64,000 bases of DNA from Phoenix dactylifera (Eukaryota > Streptophyta > Magnoliopsida > Arecales > Arecaceae), in contig NC_052400.1 in NCBI RefSeq assembly GCF_009389715.1, positions 21,235,674 to 21,299,673 of the forward strand. The letters run 5' to 3'. The notes beneath the pieces are model-generated. The model ran no database searches and was not told the DNA's origin. It saw only the letters and a program-made list of their open reading frames with translations. Each line of letters begins with the position of its first letter. Within the stretch, counting starts at the first letter, position 1. Shown here piece by piece: positions 22,733 to 40,275 of this stretch. A program made the position numbers and the translations under genes.

Positions 22733-23072
22733 AAATAGAGTAATGTGCTAAGTTATTCAAGGAAGATATCTGCAAGTTTGGATGCATGTAACCTTATAGT
22801 GTAATGGATAGAACAAGATAAAAAAATAATATTGCAATAGTGAACATATAACCTCTTTATATGAGATAGAAGGAAGCACAAAATCTGAAAGCGGGCCTGC
22901 ATAAATAGAATAATGTGCTAAGTTATTCAAGGAAGATGTCTGCAAGTTTGGGTGCATGTAGACCTTACATGTAATGGATAGAAGAAGGTAAGAAATGATA
23001 TTGCGATAGTGAAAATATAACCTCTTTATATGACATGAAAGGAAGCCCAAAATCTGAAATAGGGCCTGCAGC
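22733..23072. repeat. 170-bp tandem duplication covering an exon end
   Basis: Units 22733-22902 and 22903-23072 align with an offset of 170 bases. Anchors are AATGTGCTAAGTTATTCAAG at 22742 and 22912, and CCTCTTTATATGA at 22852 and 23021. The unit includes the last 16 or so codons of a CBS-protein exon, its GT donor and following intron sequence. The outer copy has diverged by several substitutions. Confidence 0.9.
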
Positions 23073-24169
23073 TATGCAATCAAAACAGTTGCTTCCCTTG
23101 AAATGCTTGAGACCTTGAACAATTGCTGACTGGGTAATGAAATTTTTAATACAAGAATTTCCAACTTCAATTATTGGGACGTTTCTCAATCCATATTTTG
23201 AGAGCAATAGAAAAACAATAAGCATGAAACTATCCAGTGCAACAGGGAGGAATGGGGCCAGCAGTATGACATGACAATTGATTTTACCTCCAATAAGAAG
23301 TTAAATGAGAATTACAGAAAACAAAATGCTTTGCTAGTCTGCTGGAAACCTCAACACACTCAAGTATATAATCGAATTGATGGGAGATGCACCCTTCAAA
23401 TTCTATAATGTTGCTCATGACAAGAAGCCTCAGCACATCAAGTTCCTATGTATAATGTGTACTCTAAAAGACTAAAAGAGTAATGATACGCTTGGAAACC
23501 GACCACAGCCAACGTGGAGGACCGGTCAATCAGACCTTTCTGCAAAGCCTTTATCTAATCAACCAAGGCCGGCCACATGGCCAGCCTAGAAGCGCATGAA
23601 GAGTTCTTTGAATTTCAAAATCTCCCCCTAGCTGGCAACACCTTAGCCACGATAGCAGGCGGTTTCCCAAACCGTGCATGTGAGATGTACAGGGCATAAT
23701 GCACGTGCAAAACGATCACATATAATCCTTAGAACGTAATGGGTTGCCAAAAATGGCCAACCCACATGCCTGAATCCTTCGGCGACAAGCGTCGGCCTTC
23801 GCCTACACAATCCAATCCCAAGGGGACCATCTAGGTAAGTGCTCTCGAGCTCTCACACGCCACCATATTGTTGCTCTACCACTCTCAACTTCCACCGTTT
23901 CCTAAGAGTCTTTCTGACTTGGACATCGGAAGATCCCCTACCAGACATTCTCCGATTATTTTCACATTAGTTTCACATTATTTGTTTTTGCCTACTTATT
24001 TGCAAAGCTCCCTAGAAGATGCAGTTGTAAGCACAATAAAATTTGTCTTTTTCAATTTCAGGTGACTGCTGCTGGAAGTCTCTTTTTTTTTTTAATGGAA
24101 AATGGAGGAAGCAAGTAACTTCCCCCTAGATGCCAGAAGTCACATAAGTCATGTACGTAGTTTGGCAAA

Positions 24170-24330
24170 AGGACATGGGCCCACCGCTTGGCACCTCTCT
24201 CCTCAGCATGTTGCTGGGGAGAGGTTCTAGGTTTGAACCTAGAAGGTGGCTCTCCGACTGTATTTCTATGGAAGGAAAGTCACGATAGGGGTCCACTTCC
24301 AAATGTTGGGTGCAGCATAAGTTATTTTAA
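24170..24330 (+). mobile_element. SINE-like repeat with hairpin and B-box motif
   Basis: CTCTCTCCTCAGCATGTTGC followed by TGGGGAGAG forms a hairpin. It is followed by TTCTAGGTTTGAACCTAGAA, a palindrome containing a B-box-like GGTTTGAACC. The order resembles tRNA-derived SINE heads. No tRNA fold and no target duplication was seen. Confidence 0.4.
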
Positions 24331-25614
24331 CTTATGTTGCTCACTTTTTTGCCTCCTACTTCCAAGAAATGAAGTAGTTAAAAAAGAAGCTACAGAGTCA
24401 TTAAAAAAAGACCAAAACGATACCATAGACTCTATATTATGATAACATTATTGACCACGGCAATGTGGTTGGCTATATTTGATACATTGATATGTTTGAC
24501 CATAGTCAATCATGTCAAATCATCTGCACAGGCTCAATTCAATCAAGCAAAATTTATGGAACTGAAACTTGCCTTTCAGGAAATCACTTCCCTAAAATTC
24601 ACTGCTACTAAGTACTGACATTCAACCCAACTGACCTAAATAAAGCACTTTTTGTGGCTATATACTTGTGGAAGCCAATACTATTGAGAAATCAAGGACT
24701 CTGATCACCCACTTCTTTCACATGTTTTGTTGAACATTTCTTTTAACTACCATTGGTGGGACTAGAACCCAACAATCTGCTGTCTGAGAAATTGACGGAC
24801 ACATGGTCATTGCTGCAATCAACATGTCATCAGCCCATCATCATGCAATCAGGTACAGCCACATTCTATTTGCTAGCATTTTCAATAATGCAGGAAAACT
24901 TGTGGACCATTTTCTGGTCTTGGCGTTTCTAGGTTAAACATGAATCAATTGTTTTACTGCTTTGTCGACTAAATGTCTGCATATCAGAAAGCAACACCCA
25001 CTTCATACCCATTCTCAGGAATTAAATAGTTATTTAACTGAGATGAAAACGCAATTGAGTATGGTATGACCAGTCAAGCCTGAAAAACGAAACCTGCCCT
25101 GTATATTACTAAGCCTAAAAGAACCTAGAAGTTAGAAGTTTATTTCGGGATAAAAAGAAAAGCTTTAGGCATATGCTGATGGGGCATATTAGAATTTGAA
25201 AGAGCATCGAAAGAGTCATGAAACAAAAATATTTTATAAACACCAATTCTGGGGATAAAAGTAGAAACACAAAAAGTAAAGAGTATCTTTGATGCATTTA
25301 CCATTGTTGACTTGAAAGGCTCTTCTTGAAGGAGGTTTTTGTAGGAATCCTTCCCCATATTATCAGCTGGAGTTGGACCATCTTCTGCTATTCCACTTTC
25401 TGCTGCCAATCCTCCAGCCACTGTAGCACCAATTGCAGCAACAGCGCAGCAACTGCAATTGTACCAGTTGCACCGAGCGCAACTGCTCGAACTCCAGAGC
25501 ACCAAGAGCACCTGCCCCTACTTGAGCAGCTATTGCTGATCCTGCAGATACCGCAGCAGCAGCCAGCTCTGCATTATTTAGTACCCAGAAAATGATCTGA
25601 GTAATCTATAATTC

Positions 25615-27957
25615 CTAAATTTGTTACAGCCATTATATTACGTTCAGATATAAATCAAACAGCATCAACAATGGATATATGCTGAAATTTCAATTACTGT
25701 ACAGGAAACAAATGAACCGTGAGGCTAAATGTGTCCCCCAGATGAAGAAAAAACTACAGAAAAAATTCCTTTGCCCCCTGGAACTTGTGGGAAAGATGAA
25801 ACTGGAAAGTGCAAATATAGATGCTGCGAAGAAAATGGCAGCCATATTTTTATATTCTCAATATAAGAATTGCAGCTTGGAATTCTCAAACTTGATACAG
25901 CTTAATGTCACATTTTGAGCAGTAAACCAAGTCTTTCAGGGTTCCCAAGACCAGGCAGAGATTAATATGAAGGTGCACAATTTTATATCCATGACAATTG
26001 GATGCAGTCATATCACGCTGTCAACAATGAAAAAACATTCCACAAATCAAACAAGAAGCTTCCACATTACCAAATAAAAAGTGGAGCTCCACGAAGGAGT
26101 GAAAAAGAAAAGGAATCCTTGATTACTTTCATATCCGTAAGCACGCTCTGATTAAGCTTTAACAACATAAATAATTACCTAGCAGACAATATGATAGTCA
26201 AAAATATGAAAGTTACCGACTCGACCAGTATCAAATGTGTTTTCTATAGTAATTATTACACTTGCCTAAACATATGAGCCTTCTGTTAAGGTAACCTCAA
26301 GTGACACTAGATTTATTGCTACTTACCTCCCAGAACAGTAGAATTATTCCATCGTTATAAAATAAGAACCTAAAACCCAGCACAGAAAGTTATCACAGTT
26401 ATAATGGAGAAAGATTCTTATAGTTCTATTTGACTAATATAACACCTGAGACAAATAAATAGCCAGAAATAAAGAAAAAGAACCCACTTTTCGCCAAGAG
26501 CGCTTTCATAGCACAATTTGAGCTTCTCTAATAACTTAATACAAAGTGCAAACCCCATGATGACAATACTTTATAGGAGGAAGAATCATCCCAAAAAAAA
26601 AAAAAAGAATTAATGAAGAATCATGCATCGCATCTCAGGATCAGCTTATCAAAGAACATTCACATCATGAACATGTGCACACAAATACCAAAGATATCAA
26701 CCAAAGAAAAAAGAAAAGAATCCACCAGCTGGTCTCTTTCTCGGCTTACCCTAAAAACCACTGTCGACCTTTAGACAGCAAGGCATTACATCAAACAGAA
26801 GACTCTCAACATTCACCAAAACCCAAAATCATCACAACGTTTGCTCCCACCAAAAATGACACGCTAAAACACACAACATCTTATCGATTCAACTCTATCT
26901 TTTTCAAAAGAACACCAAAATGGAAACCCGTCATGACAATAGGAATCTTTTTCAGATCGTAAACCACAACCATGGGCAAAAGCATCTTGTAATAATAGTA
27001 ATTATTTACACAAAAAAATAGAGATCAAATTGTGCAATTTGCAAATAAAAAAAAAAGGAAAAAAGAAATATCCACATGAATTGCTTGCCAAGAAACCCTA
27101 AAGCGATTTAAAGAGATAGTACCGATCCAACCGACAAAAGAGAGCGGCATTTGCCTCCATAGGGTCGGATTCTTGGTATTGATAAGACCGAGCGAAGTAA
27201 GAAACGATTGCTAAATGATGAAAAAGATATCGAACTTAGAAAGGATTGGATGAAGAAAAATCGAATTAAGAGAGATCATGGAAGGAAACACCACTGCTTT
27301 TTTTTATTATTATTTTCCCCCCTTTTTCCCCTTTCTATTTCTGGCATGGCTTCCCCGGTTCCCTTCCGGACCGTTGTAGAAGCCTGCGAGCAAGACAACT
27401 CTTGCGTGCCACGTGTCAGTCTGAGATGGACATGGCCATGAGTGGTCAGTTAAAACACGGACAAAAAAAATGCATGAATATTCCGAATCAAGCCCCACGC
27501 CAATACATGAATGACCCAACGACGTGGACTGATCTAATTGGCTAAGCAACGAGAATATTGACTTTTCGGAAGTGACATAACGAAGAATATCTTTCTACAT
27601 GACAGCATAATTGTTGCATTTATACCGATGGACAAAAAATATAAAAATATTGATACATAAAAATATAAAAATAAATAAAATCAGATTCGTCCTTCCACAT
27701 ATATCCCAGAAACTTGTAAGGCAAACTCTATTTATAATTCCATCAATTAAATCTCTATAAGAAAAAAAAAAACTAAGTTAACTTATTTAATCCTTTTATC
27801 CGTAATCACAATTATATAACTAATTGTATATAACACTTTTTATTTGGTCTAGGTAGATTAAGATTCCAAGAACCGACGAAGAATATTGTAGCAATTTTGG
27901 TACATGATGAATGAGGTGTAATGTATGGCTAGTTTTCTTAAGATCACTTAGATGATA
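25615..27957. other. No intact gene; possible 5' region of CBS pseudogene
   Basis: The missing first CBS exon of the degenerate gene would be expected here on the minus strand, but I could not find it. The rest is AT-rich with only chance frames. Confidence 0.45.
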
Positions 27958-28770
27958 CTTGGTGACCCAAATAGAATCACCGAGGCGAACTTGGATCACT
28001 TATGATCTTTATCCTGAAATAATCTGATCCTCGATGATTTAAGATTATCGCGTTTGGTATGCTATATTTCAGTGATTAAAAATTTTTAGGTATCCATGAG
28101 TAACATATTTGATATTCTATGAAAATCCAAGATTACTCTTCATATAATACCAAAATTAGCTCTGATGTATTCCATAAAAATATATTTATTAGTACTATAA
28201 ATTATTAATCTTATAAAGATATATTAACTGTTATTATGGAATTAATATTTTTATTCATACTTATAATATATTATTTTTAATACTAATAATTATTTTGATT
28301 AGAAAAATAAGGCAAATAGAAGTAATATATTAAATACTTCCATTATATAAATATAAAATACAACAATATATTTGTACTATAATATAAAATTATCATTAAA
28401 TAATAATATGACAATAATATGATTAATAATATATTGTAATAGAATATATCATAAATATAATATACAATATCAATACAATATAATATTATATATAATATTG
28501 ATATAATATAATAATGATATATTGAGATGCCAATTTTTTCTGTAGAATTGAGGAGTATTTTTATCTTCAACTTTCAACCCAAGATCATTGCCCTGGAGTG
28601 ATTTTGGACTTCCGACCTTAAAGAGAGGCATGTCGTCACTGGTTAGACGGTGATTTTAGAAGTGGAAGTGATTTAGGATCATCGTAGTGCAATCAAATAC
28701 GATGATCTTATCACTTTTACCTACATCACTCTTAATTTTAGGATGATCACTCCATACCAAATGTCCCTTA
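27958..28770 (-). repeat. Dispersed AT-rich repeat, copy 2, with AT-only core
   Basis: 27958-28200 is the reverse-orientation partner of 20170-20400, beginning TTGGTGACCCAAATAG. It runs into a nearly pure A/T core (28200-28530) and then a distinct block ending CATACCAAATGTCCC near 28768. The outer boundaries are uncertain. Confidence 0.55.
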
Positions 28771-29684
28771 GCTTATTAATTGAGATTAAGTTTGATAACT
28801 AGAGAAAGTGATTTTATTGTTCCCATTTAATCAACTTGTCTGTTCTTTATTTTTTAGCATCCATTTGTCTACTTTTTCATATTAATAAATTACGGTTAGC
28901 ATTTTATAAAAAAGAAACTAAAAAGAAAATAGAAAAAAAACTCACAAGCATCAATCAAGAAGTTTAAATGCATCAACTCAACTCTGAATGTGTTTGTGCA
29001 TATGCGTGTATGACATATACGCAGACATGCATGGACACAAATGCGCAAGTGCAACATTCTCAAAATGAACATGAATATATTTAAAGCTATTTATATGTCA
29101 AGGATTGCCATTCATTCAACCTTTATCCATTAGTCTGAGGCTTGCTGAATCATATAGCGTTTCTTGCCTATAAAAACTACTTGATCACATTAATTTTCAG
29201 ATGCTGATCAGTTGTTGTCAGTAATTTATCATGTACAACATGCCCAGAATAATATCCGAATAAATGTATACGTAGTTCAAATCTGTAGAAAGATATATGA
29301 TGAAATACACTATTTGATGCATTCTAATAATTAGTTGAACCTCGAAACGGAGAGGAGAGCCATGCGGAGAAAATGATAAAATAATGAAGCATGCTTTATC
29401 AAAAAAAAATTGAAGATAAAATTATGGTGTATGTAGCTGAAGGCCCGGTATATTGCTTTACACCTAGCTCACCATCACCATTTTATTCACATGCATGGAG
29501 AGACCCAGTTGTCTTGCCTGTACTGTACATTATGAAACAACAATACCTGTACTTCCTTAATTATCTTACCCCATTCCCCAACACTCATTCAGAGCTTCTC
29601 AAGTGACTGCATATATATTGAGCCTGGATAAATTCCAAAATTCCCAAAACAAAATGAAAATAGAACTGAATCCAAAAAGGGCCT
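28771..29684. other. 3' flank of WRKY gene
   Basis: No gene is recognised. This stretch lies just downstream of the WRKY stop codon, and part of it should be its 3' untranslated region. Confidence 0.5.
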
Positions 29685-35457
<5,773 letters not shown>

Positions 35458-35533
35458 TGCAAACAACCCAAGGTTTCCTCCTATTTTCTAATATTTCTCG
35501 TGCCTTGCCTCTTGTCATTTCGCTCCCTCTTCT

Positions 35534-35540
35534 TATAGAG
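35534..35540 (-). promoter_or_regulatory. Possible TATA box of WRKY gene
   Basis: CTATAAG on the minus strand lies about 80 bases upstream of the WRKY start codon, a plausible distance for a short leader. No transcript evidence. Confidence 0.35.
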
Positions 35541-36505
35541 GAAAGCCTCCTGTTCTTGACTTGCTTAAGGAATTAACATCGGAGAGCCTATCTCCGTTAG
35601 GCTGTACGCACCCAAATGTCAGCATGACCAAGGGGACTCAGAGAGGCAAAAAAAAAAAAAAAAATTACGGGGATTTCAACGCGTGAGGCATGCGGTTAGG
35701 CGGCGTCCTTAGGAGGGCTTCCAGCCGCACTCCCCGGATCCATTCGATGCTTCTCCCTCCGCCACCTTTTGCCTGCCAATCGTCGCGACGCACGTGTCCT
35801 CGCCGTCCTCCTCAGGCCAAGCCCATCGCCTTATGTCAAGGTTGCAGGAGAGGTGGGCCTCACCGCTATTTGTCGGTCTTCTAGGACCCGCAGCGGTCGA
35901 TGACAGCTCGCGGAGAACTCGGAAAGGACCTTCCTCCATTATGATCATACTCGTAGTCCAAAGCGTATGCTCGTGCATGACCTATCGCTCGTAGACTGCT
36001 TTAGGTGAAGTGAGAACATGTAGCTGTTTGATCTACTGGCTCTGTCCTCTATCACGATCGAAGACGCAAAAATGACAGCAAACAGTACTGTCATTTAAGG
36101 CACCAAGTTTAGACATATCTGATGGAAGATACCTACTTCCGATTTTAAAACAAAACACAAAATGTGCGAGCGTAGCATTGAAGTTGGTGGGATATATAGT
36201 TGACCACTGGCTGGTGGTTTAGCAAGTCCGAATGGCTTGATCTTACAATTTTTTTTTTAAAAAAAAAGGAAAATCACAAACTGACATGATCACTATATTC
36301 TCCAAATCAGTGAAAAACATTCACATTCTATATCCAGAAATACATTATCGGCAAAACGATCCTCCAAGTCATTCTTCCATTCTTATAAACTAAATAAACA
36401 GTCATGAATTTTATGAATTATTCATTGTTAATTCCTGAATGAGTCTACATCTTCTTAGAAACTCCCACATGGTTTAGTTAGATAAACAACTTTTTTTTTT
36501 GTTTG
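35541..36505. other. WRKY upstream region
   Basis: A GC-richer block at 35690-35960 has no recognisable product. TTGACC, a W-box core, lies at 36200-36205, about 740 bases upstream of the WRKY start. Many WRKY genes are self-regulated through such boxes, but one hit is weak evidence. Confidence 0.35.
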
Positions 36506-36506
36506 T

Positions 36507-36626
<120 letters not shown>

Positions 36627-36959
36627 TGCAATAGTGTGTGAACTAGCATTCTTCTGACATCCTTTTCATCCGTATCATATTTCATTTCTCTTTCTATTTC
36701 TTGAGACAAGCTGTTCAGAGGGGATGGAGGGTTTGGTTACATGGCTGACGCTTTGATTGTTTTTTTTTTTTCATTTGTTGATGGAACGGGAGGTCAAGCC
36801 ACCCGGTAGATATATTAAAGAAAAAAGGCATGCAGAAAGTCCCACTCCCTGAAGCACTTGACAGCAGTTGGTGTAGTAGAAGTCCAACTTTCCAGCAAAA
36901 AAAATGCTTTGCTTCAGGATTTGAGAGTTTGCCTCGAATCAAAATATTCGCCCATTTCG

Positions 36960-39120
36960 TTCAGCAACAACAAATTACAGATATGCTAAGCAATTCCATG
37001 TAGTCTTTGATGCATCCTTGGGCATTTATTTCTCCATGTCGTCCACAGTTCTTCTATACCACTTAGTGATTGTGGTGTGTGAAGCGCCTTCATGATTTGC
37101 TGCCAAATATGTTTGATTCCCATTCATCCTGCTAGAAGGCTGTTTGATTCCCATCTCCAACCTTGAGACGTAAGCTTTGAAAGAACTAATTTCTGGACTT
37201 CATCACACTCTTCCAATTAGTGGATGCCGACCCTGATTGATAGAGGGGTTATCTGATTTGGTAATCTACTTGCATAATCTGCATTCTAAATAATCCTTCT
37301 CCGAGGCCTGTCGTGTTCTCTATAGTATCTCCACCATCTCTTTATTAATAGACATTAATTGGTTAAAGATTTTGAGATTAATAAGTCCCAATCCTCCTAT
37401 TTCCTTGGGTCTGCAAACCTGCGACCGCCTAACAAGACAATGGCACCCATAGCACGTCATACTTCCTCTCCACAAGAAGTCCCTACGATTCTTCTCAATT
37501 TTCTTGATTATCTCAGCCGGTATGAGGAGAGAAGACATCCAATGGACTAGTATATGATCCAAGTATCCAATTGATGAAGGCCAGCCTTCCTCCAATGGAC
37601 AGAACCTTAGCCTTCCATGCTGATAGTTTTTTCTCTATTTTCTCTACTAAGGAGATACATCTGAATTTCTGAGTTTGGTTAAATGTAAGGGAAGACTCGA
37701 GTACGTTAATTGTTGGCAATTTTGATAAGCTACAGCCCATCAGGTCAGCAAAAGATTTGCATTTCGAATCTGATATCCCCACTCCAATCAACGAATTTTT
37801 TTAAGAGTTTATTTGGAGCCCTGTAAGAAGTTCAAAAGAGTATAAAATAAACTTGAGATCAGATGCGTACCTCTTGCTTGTGCTGTATAGAACTAGAGTA
37901 TCATCTGCATGTTGTATAAGAATTTCAGCTGAGTTATTTGAGGTTCCCATTACTTTAATCATCTTGTTCCTTACTGCCACCTTTAGCATGCGATCTAAAA
38001 CATCAGTCGCCAAAATAAAAAAAGAGGGAAGGGAGGGGACCTCCTTGCTTAATTCCATTTTTAGTCTGAATCCAGTTTGTGCGCGGGTTCTCCATTTATG
38101 AGGAGTGCAATTTTGCTCATTTGTAGGATTGAAGCAACCATTTTGCACCAAATCTTCTTGCTCCAAGGAGGGAGATAAGGAAATGGTTCTTGAAGATCAT
38201 CCTCAAGAGATTGAAATAATCCTTGAAGATCTTTCTGGCCTACGATTGTTCAAAAAATAATCGAACTTTGTTGCAGTGTCCCCTAGTCATAATCACCATG
38301 ATCGGCCCATGGTCGGCTGCAATGTATCCATGCTGTAGTGTCCTCTTGCCTATATAGATTATGAGTTAGGTCCGCTTTGATACCATTTGTCACAATACAT
38401 GACTTTACCTAAAATGGCTAGCCGGAAGGTATTATTTGAGTTCTTGATTTTATATTATAAGTACCTAAGATCTACTCAACGAATAACTGATGTGGGGCTA
38501 AACACATGCCCGTAAGGATCCTCACAAACAGAGTTCTAACAGGTTAAAATTTCTCATACTGAGCCAACTGCATACTGATACCCATGAATCAAAGGTCGTT
38601 CCATATGCTGAAGAGATTATATCTGATGTGATCCGATTGAGTTTAGTTTCTTGAAAACAAACCACTGAGCATTTAGAGATATTCATAGTGTCCCTAATCT
38701 AAGTTCATTTTGCTAGTTTCCTCGTTCCCCTCACATTCCAAAATAATATTCCCATTATTTCTTACAATAAAAACTGACTTATATATTTCCCGGTGGGAAA
38801 AAAGAGTATGAGCATAGATATTGCATGCGGATCATAATAAAAGGATTCTTGATGAACACTTCTTTGGTTGTCCTTCGACATCTGCCCACGAAACTAGAAA
38901 AAATAGAGGTTGTATCCCGTCGAGATTCTTCCATAAGACTTGTTAAGATGAGGGAATCAGAAGGGGATGGCTCGGTCATCAAGGCAATGACCAAAACCGG
39001 AGCCACTAGTTGCACTGCAAGAGAGGGGATCATGCTCAAACTACCACATATAGAATTAGGGAATAGCATCCTGCATCTCTTTCTTAGGGACCTTATTTCA
39101 ACCACTGTGAGAGAATTTAA
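36960..39120 (-). mobile_element. LINE (L1-type) fragment, broken and interrupted
   Basis: From the right, the minus strand shows MGILFWNVRGTRKLAK (38756-38709), the start of an apurinic endonuclease domain. The TRIM LTR at 38526-38388 then interrupts it. Reverse-transcriptase pieces follow: LIQHADDTLVLYSTS (about 37925-37880; the usual F/Y before ADD is His), VEKIEKKLSAWKAKVLSIGG and RLAFINWILGSY (37660-37560), then LIPAEIIKKIEKNRRDFLWR and CRPKEIGGLGLINLKIFNQL (37525-37360). It has many frameshifts and stops and is clearly dead. Confidence 0.8.
38374..38526 (-). mobile_element. TRIM-family LTR (copy D) with primer-binding site
   Basis: A minus-strand LTR of 139 bases starts TGTGAGGATCC (38526) and ends TGTGACA (38388), followed by TGGTATCAAAGC (38385-38374). 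It contains AGCCCCACATCA and a TATAATATAAA box 28 bases apart. It sits inside the LINE fragment, so it is younger than that LINE. Confidence 0.75.
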
Positions 39121-39131
39121 AAGCGAATATA

Positions 39132-39762
39132 TGATGACTTGTGCATACATGTGTTTAGTTCCATATTAGTTATTCATTGGAAAGATCTTGGATATTTATA
39201 TAGAACTAAGGAGCCCAAAAGATACCTTCAGGTTAACCTTTTTGGATAAGATTCTGGGTTGTGATACATAGTATTAGAGCAGACCCAATCCATAACTTAT
39301 ATAGACTAGTTGATACTACTGCACGGATATATTTGAGCTAACCCCGAGCTGATTGTGATATTTGTGCTTGAATTTGAATGGATTTGACTCTTTAGTCTAA
39401 CGAGGACACTAGAGCTTAAACAGGTTAGCCTTTTTAGGTGAGATCCTAGGTTGTTATAAAATGATATCAGAGTGGATCCGGCCTATGGTCCATGTGGACT
39501 AGGGGATACTCCAACACGGGCTCATTGAGGCTGATTACAGGCTAATTTTCATGGTTGTGATTGGATTTGAATAAATTTATACTCTTAGTCTGACGAGAAT
39601 GTCACGACTTAAACGGAGGAAGTATGTGAGGACTTGTGCAGGTGTATGTTTAATCTCATATCGATTATTCGCCGGAAAAATTTTGAATACTTATACAGAA
39701 GTAAAAAAACTCCCAAAATACATTCAAGCTAGCTTTTTTGGGTAACATTTTTAGTTGTGACA
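39132..39762 (+). mobile_element. TRIM chain: LTR-internal-partial LTR-internal-LTR
   Basis: Plus orientation. LTR E is 39132-39268, with primer-binding-like TAGTATTAGAGC (39269-39280). An internal region of about 140 bases is followed by only the last 39 bases of an LTR (F, 39421-39459). TGATATCAGAGT (39462-39473) and a second internal region follow, then the polypurine tract AAACGGAGGAAGTA (39611-39624) and LTR G (39625-39762, 138 bases, TGTGAGGA...TGACA). The two internal regions share TAGTCTAACGAGGACACTAG or TAGTCTGACGAGAATGTCAC and other blocks. Unequal recombination between TRIM copies explains the layout. Confidence 0.78.
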
Positions 39763-40216
39763 AAATATCTTCCGGCTATAGAGTATCTTATTCTGATCCA
39801 AAGAGTTTTTTTTTTTTTTTGCACACAACCTTGTACTTCTTTTAGAGGTTTGGCGGGCTATTTCCTGGTTGGTTGGAAGTAGGTTCTTCCAAACCCTAGA
39901 GAAGGAGGAGGGTAGCTTCTATGAAGACTCATTGCAGTCGTCTCCTAGGGTGGCAGACCTTTAGGTTTTGGTAGGGCGTTGGCATAGCCCATTTCATCCC
40001 ACACTTGGATAGTTAAGTCTTACCTAATATATTTTCAAATTTTGGTGCGTTTTTGAATTTCCCAAATGTTGAATTTTCTTTCTTGTGGTGTAAAACCAAG
40101 ATGCCAAACTCGCGATTATATGTCAAGAATCATTACATGATCCAAGATCCAAGGACCCTTCCAAGCAAATAAAGTATAAGAAGCTTTGTATGTGTATGTA
40201 TGTGTGTGTATGTATG

Positions 40217-40275
<59 letters not shown>

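Larger units (their letters stand above)
20971..25614 (-). pseudogene. CBS-domain protein (SNF1-related kinase gamma-like), degenerate
   Basis: Recognisable exon pieces (minus): 25614-25302 (GIIDYS, IIFWVLNNAELAAAAVSAGS, then VAGGLAAESG and LQEEPFKST), about 23270-23022 (LAPFLPVALDSFMLIVFLLL and SKYGLRNVPIIE), 22433-22322 (VISIKSDELILETFKRMKDN, LVGLPVTEEANRKIVG) and 21267-20971 (SLASRSVHRAYVVKGDDLEV, IGVVTLKDVVSC, HFDSYFGFDMKEMINQ). These match a plant CBS-domain protein related to the AMP-sensing gamma subunit of SnRK1 kinase. Reading through needs frame changes after DYS (near 25590), twice in the Ala-rich hinge (about 25495 and 25450), and in the last exon near 21225, 21153 and 21040. Upstream exons and the exon after KIVGG were not found, and the end of the second piece is tandemly duplicated. 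Pseudogenisation is the simplest reading; sequencing error would have to be repeated many times. Confidence 0.75.

Noticed and set aside
24225-24250. Functional tRNA gene at the B-box-like motif
   Set aside because: No acceptor stem or A box at correct spacing. The palindrome around the box suggests a repeat instead.
28343-28570. 75-codon minus-strand frame rich in Ile and Tyr
   Set aside because: Lies in an almost pure A/T core of a repeat; chance frame.
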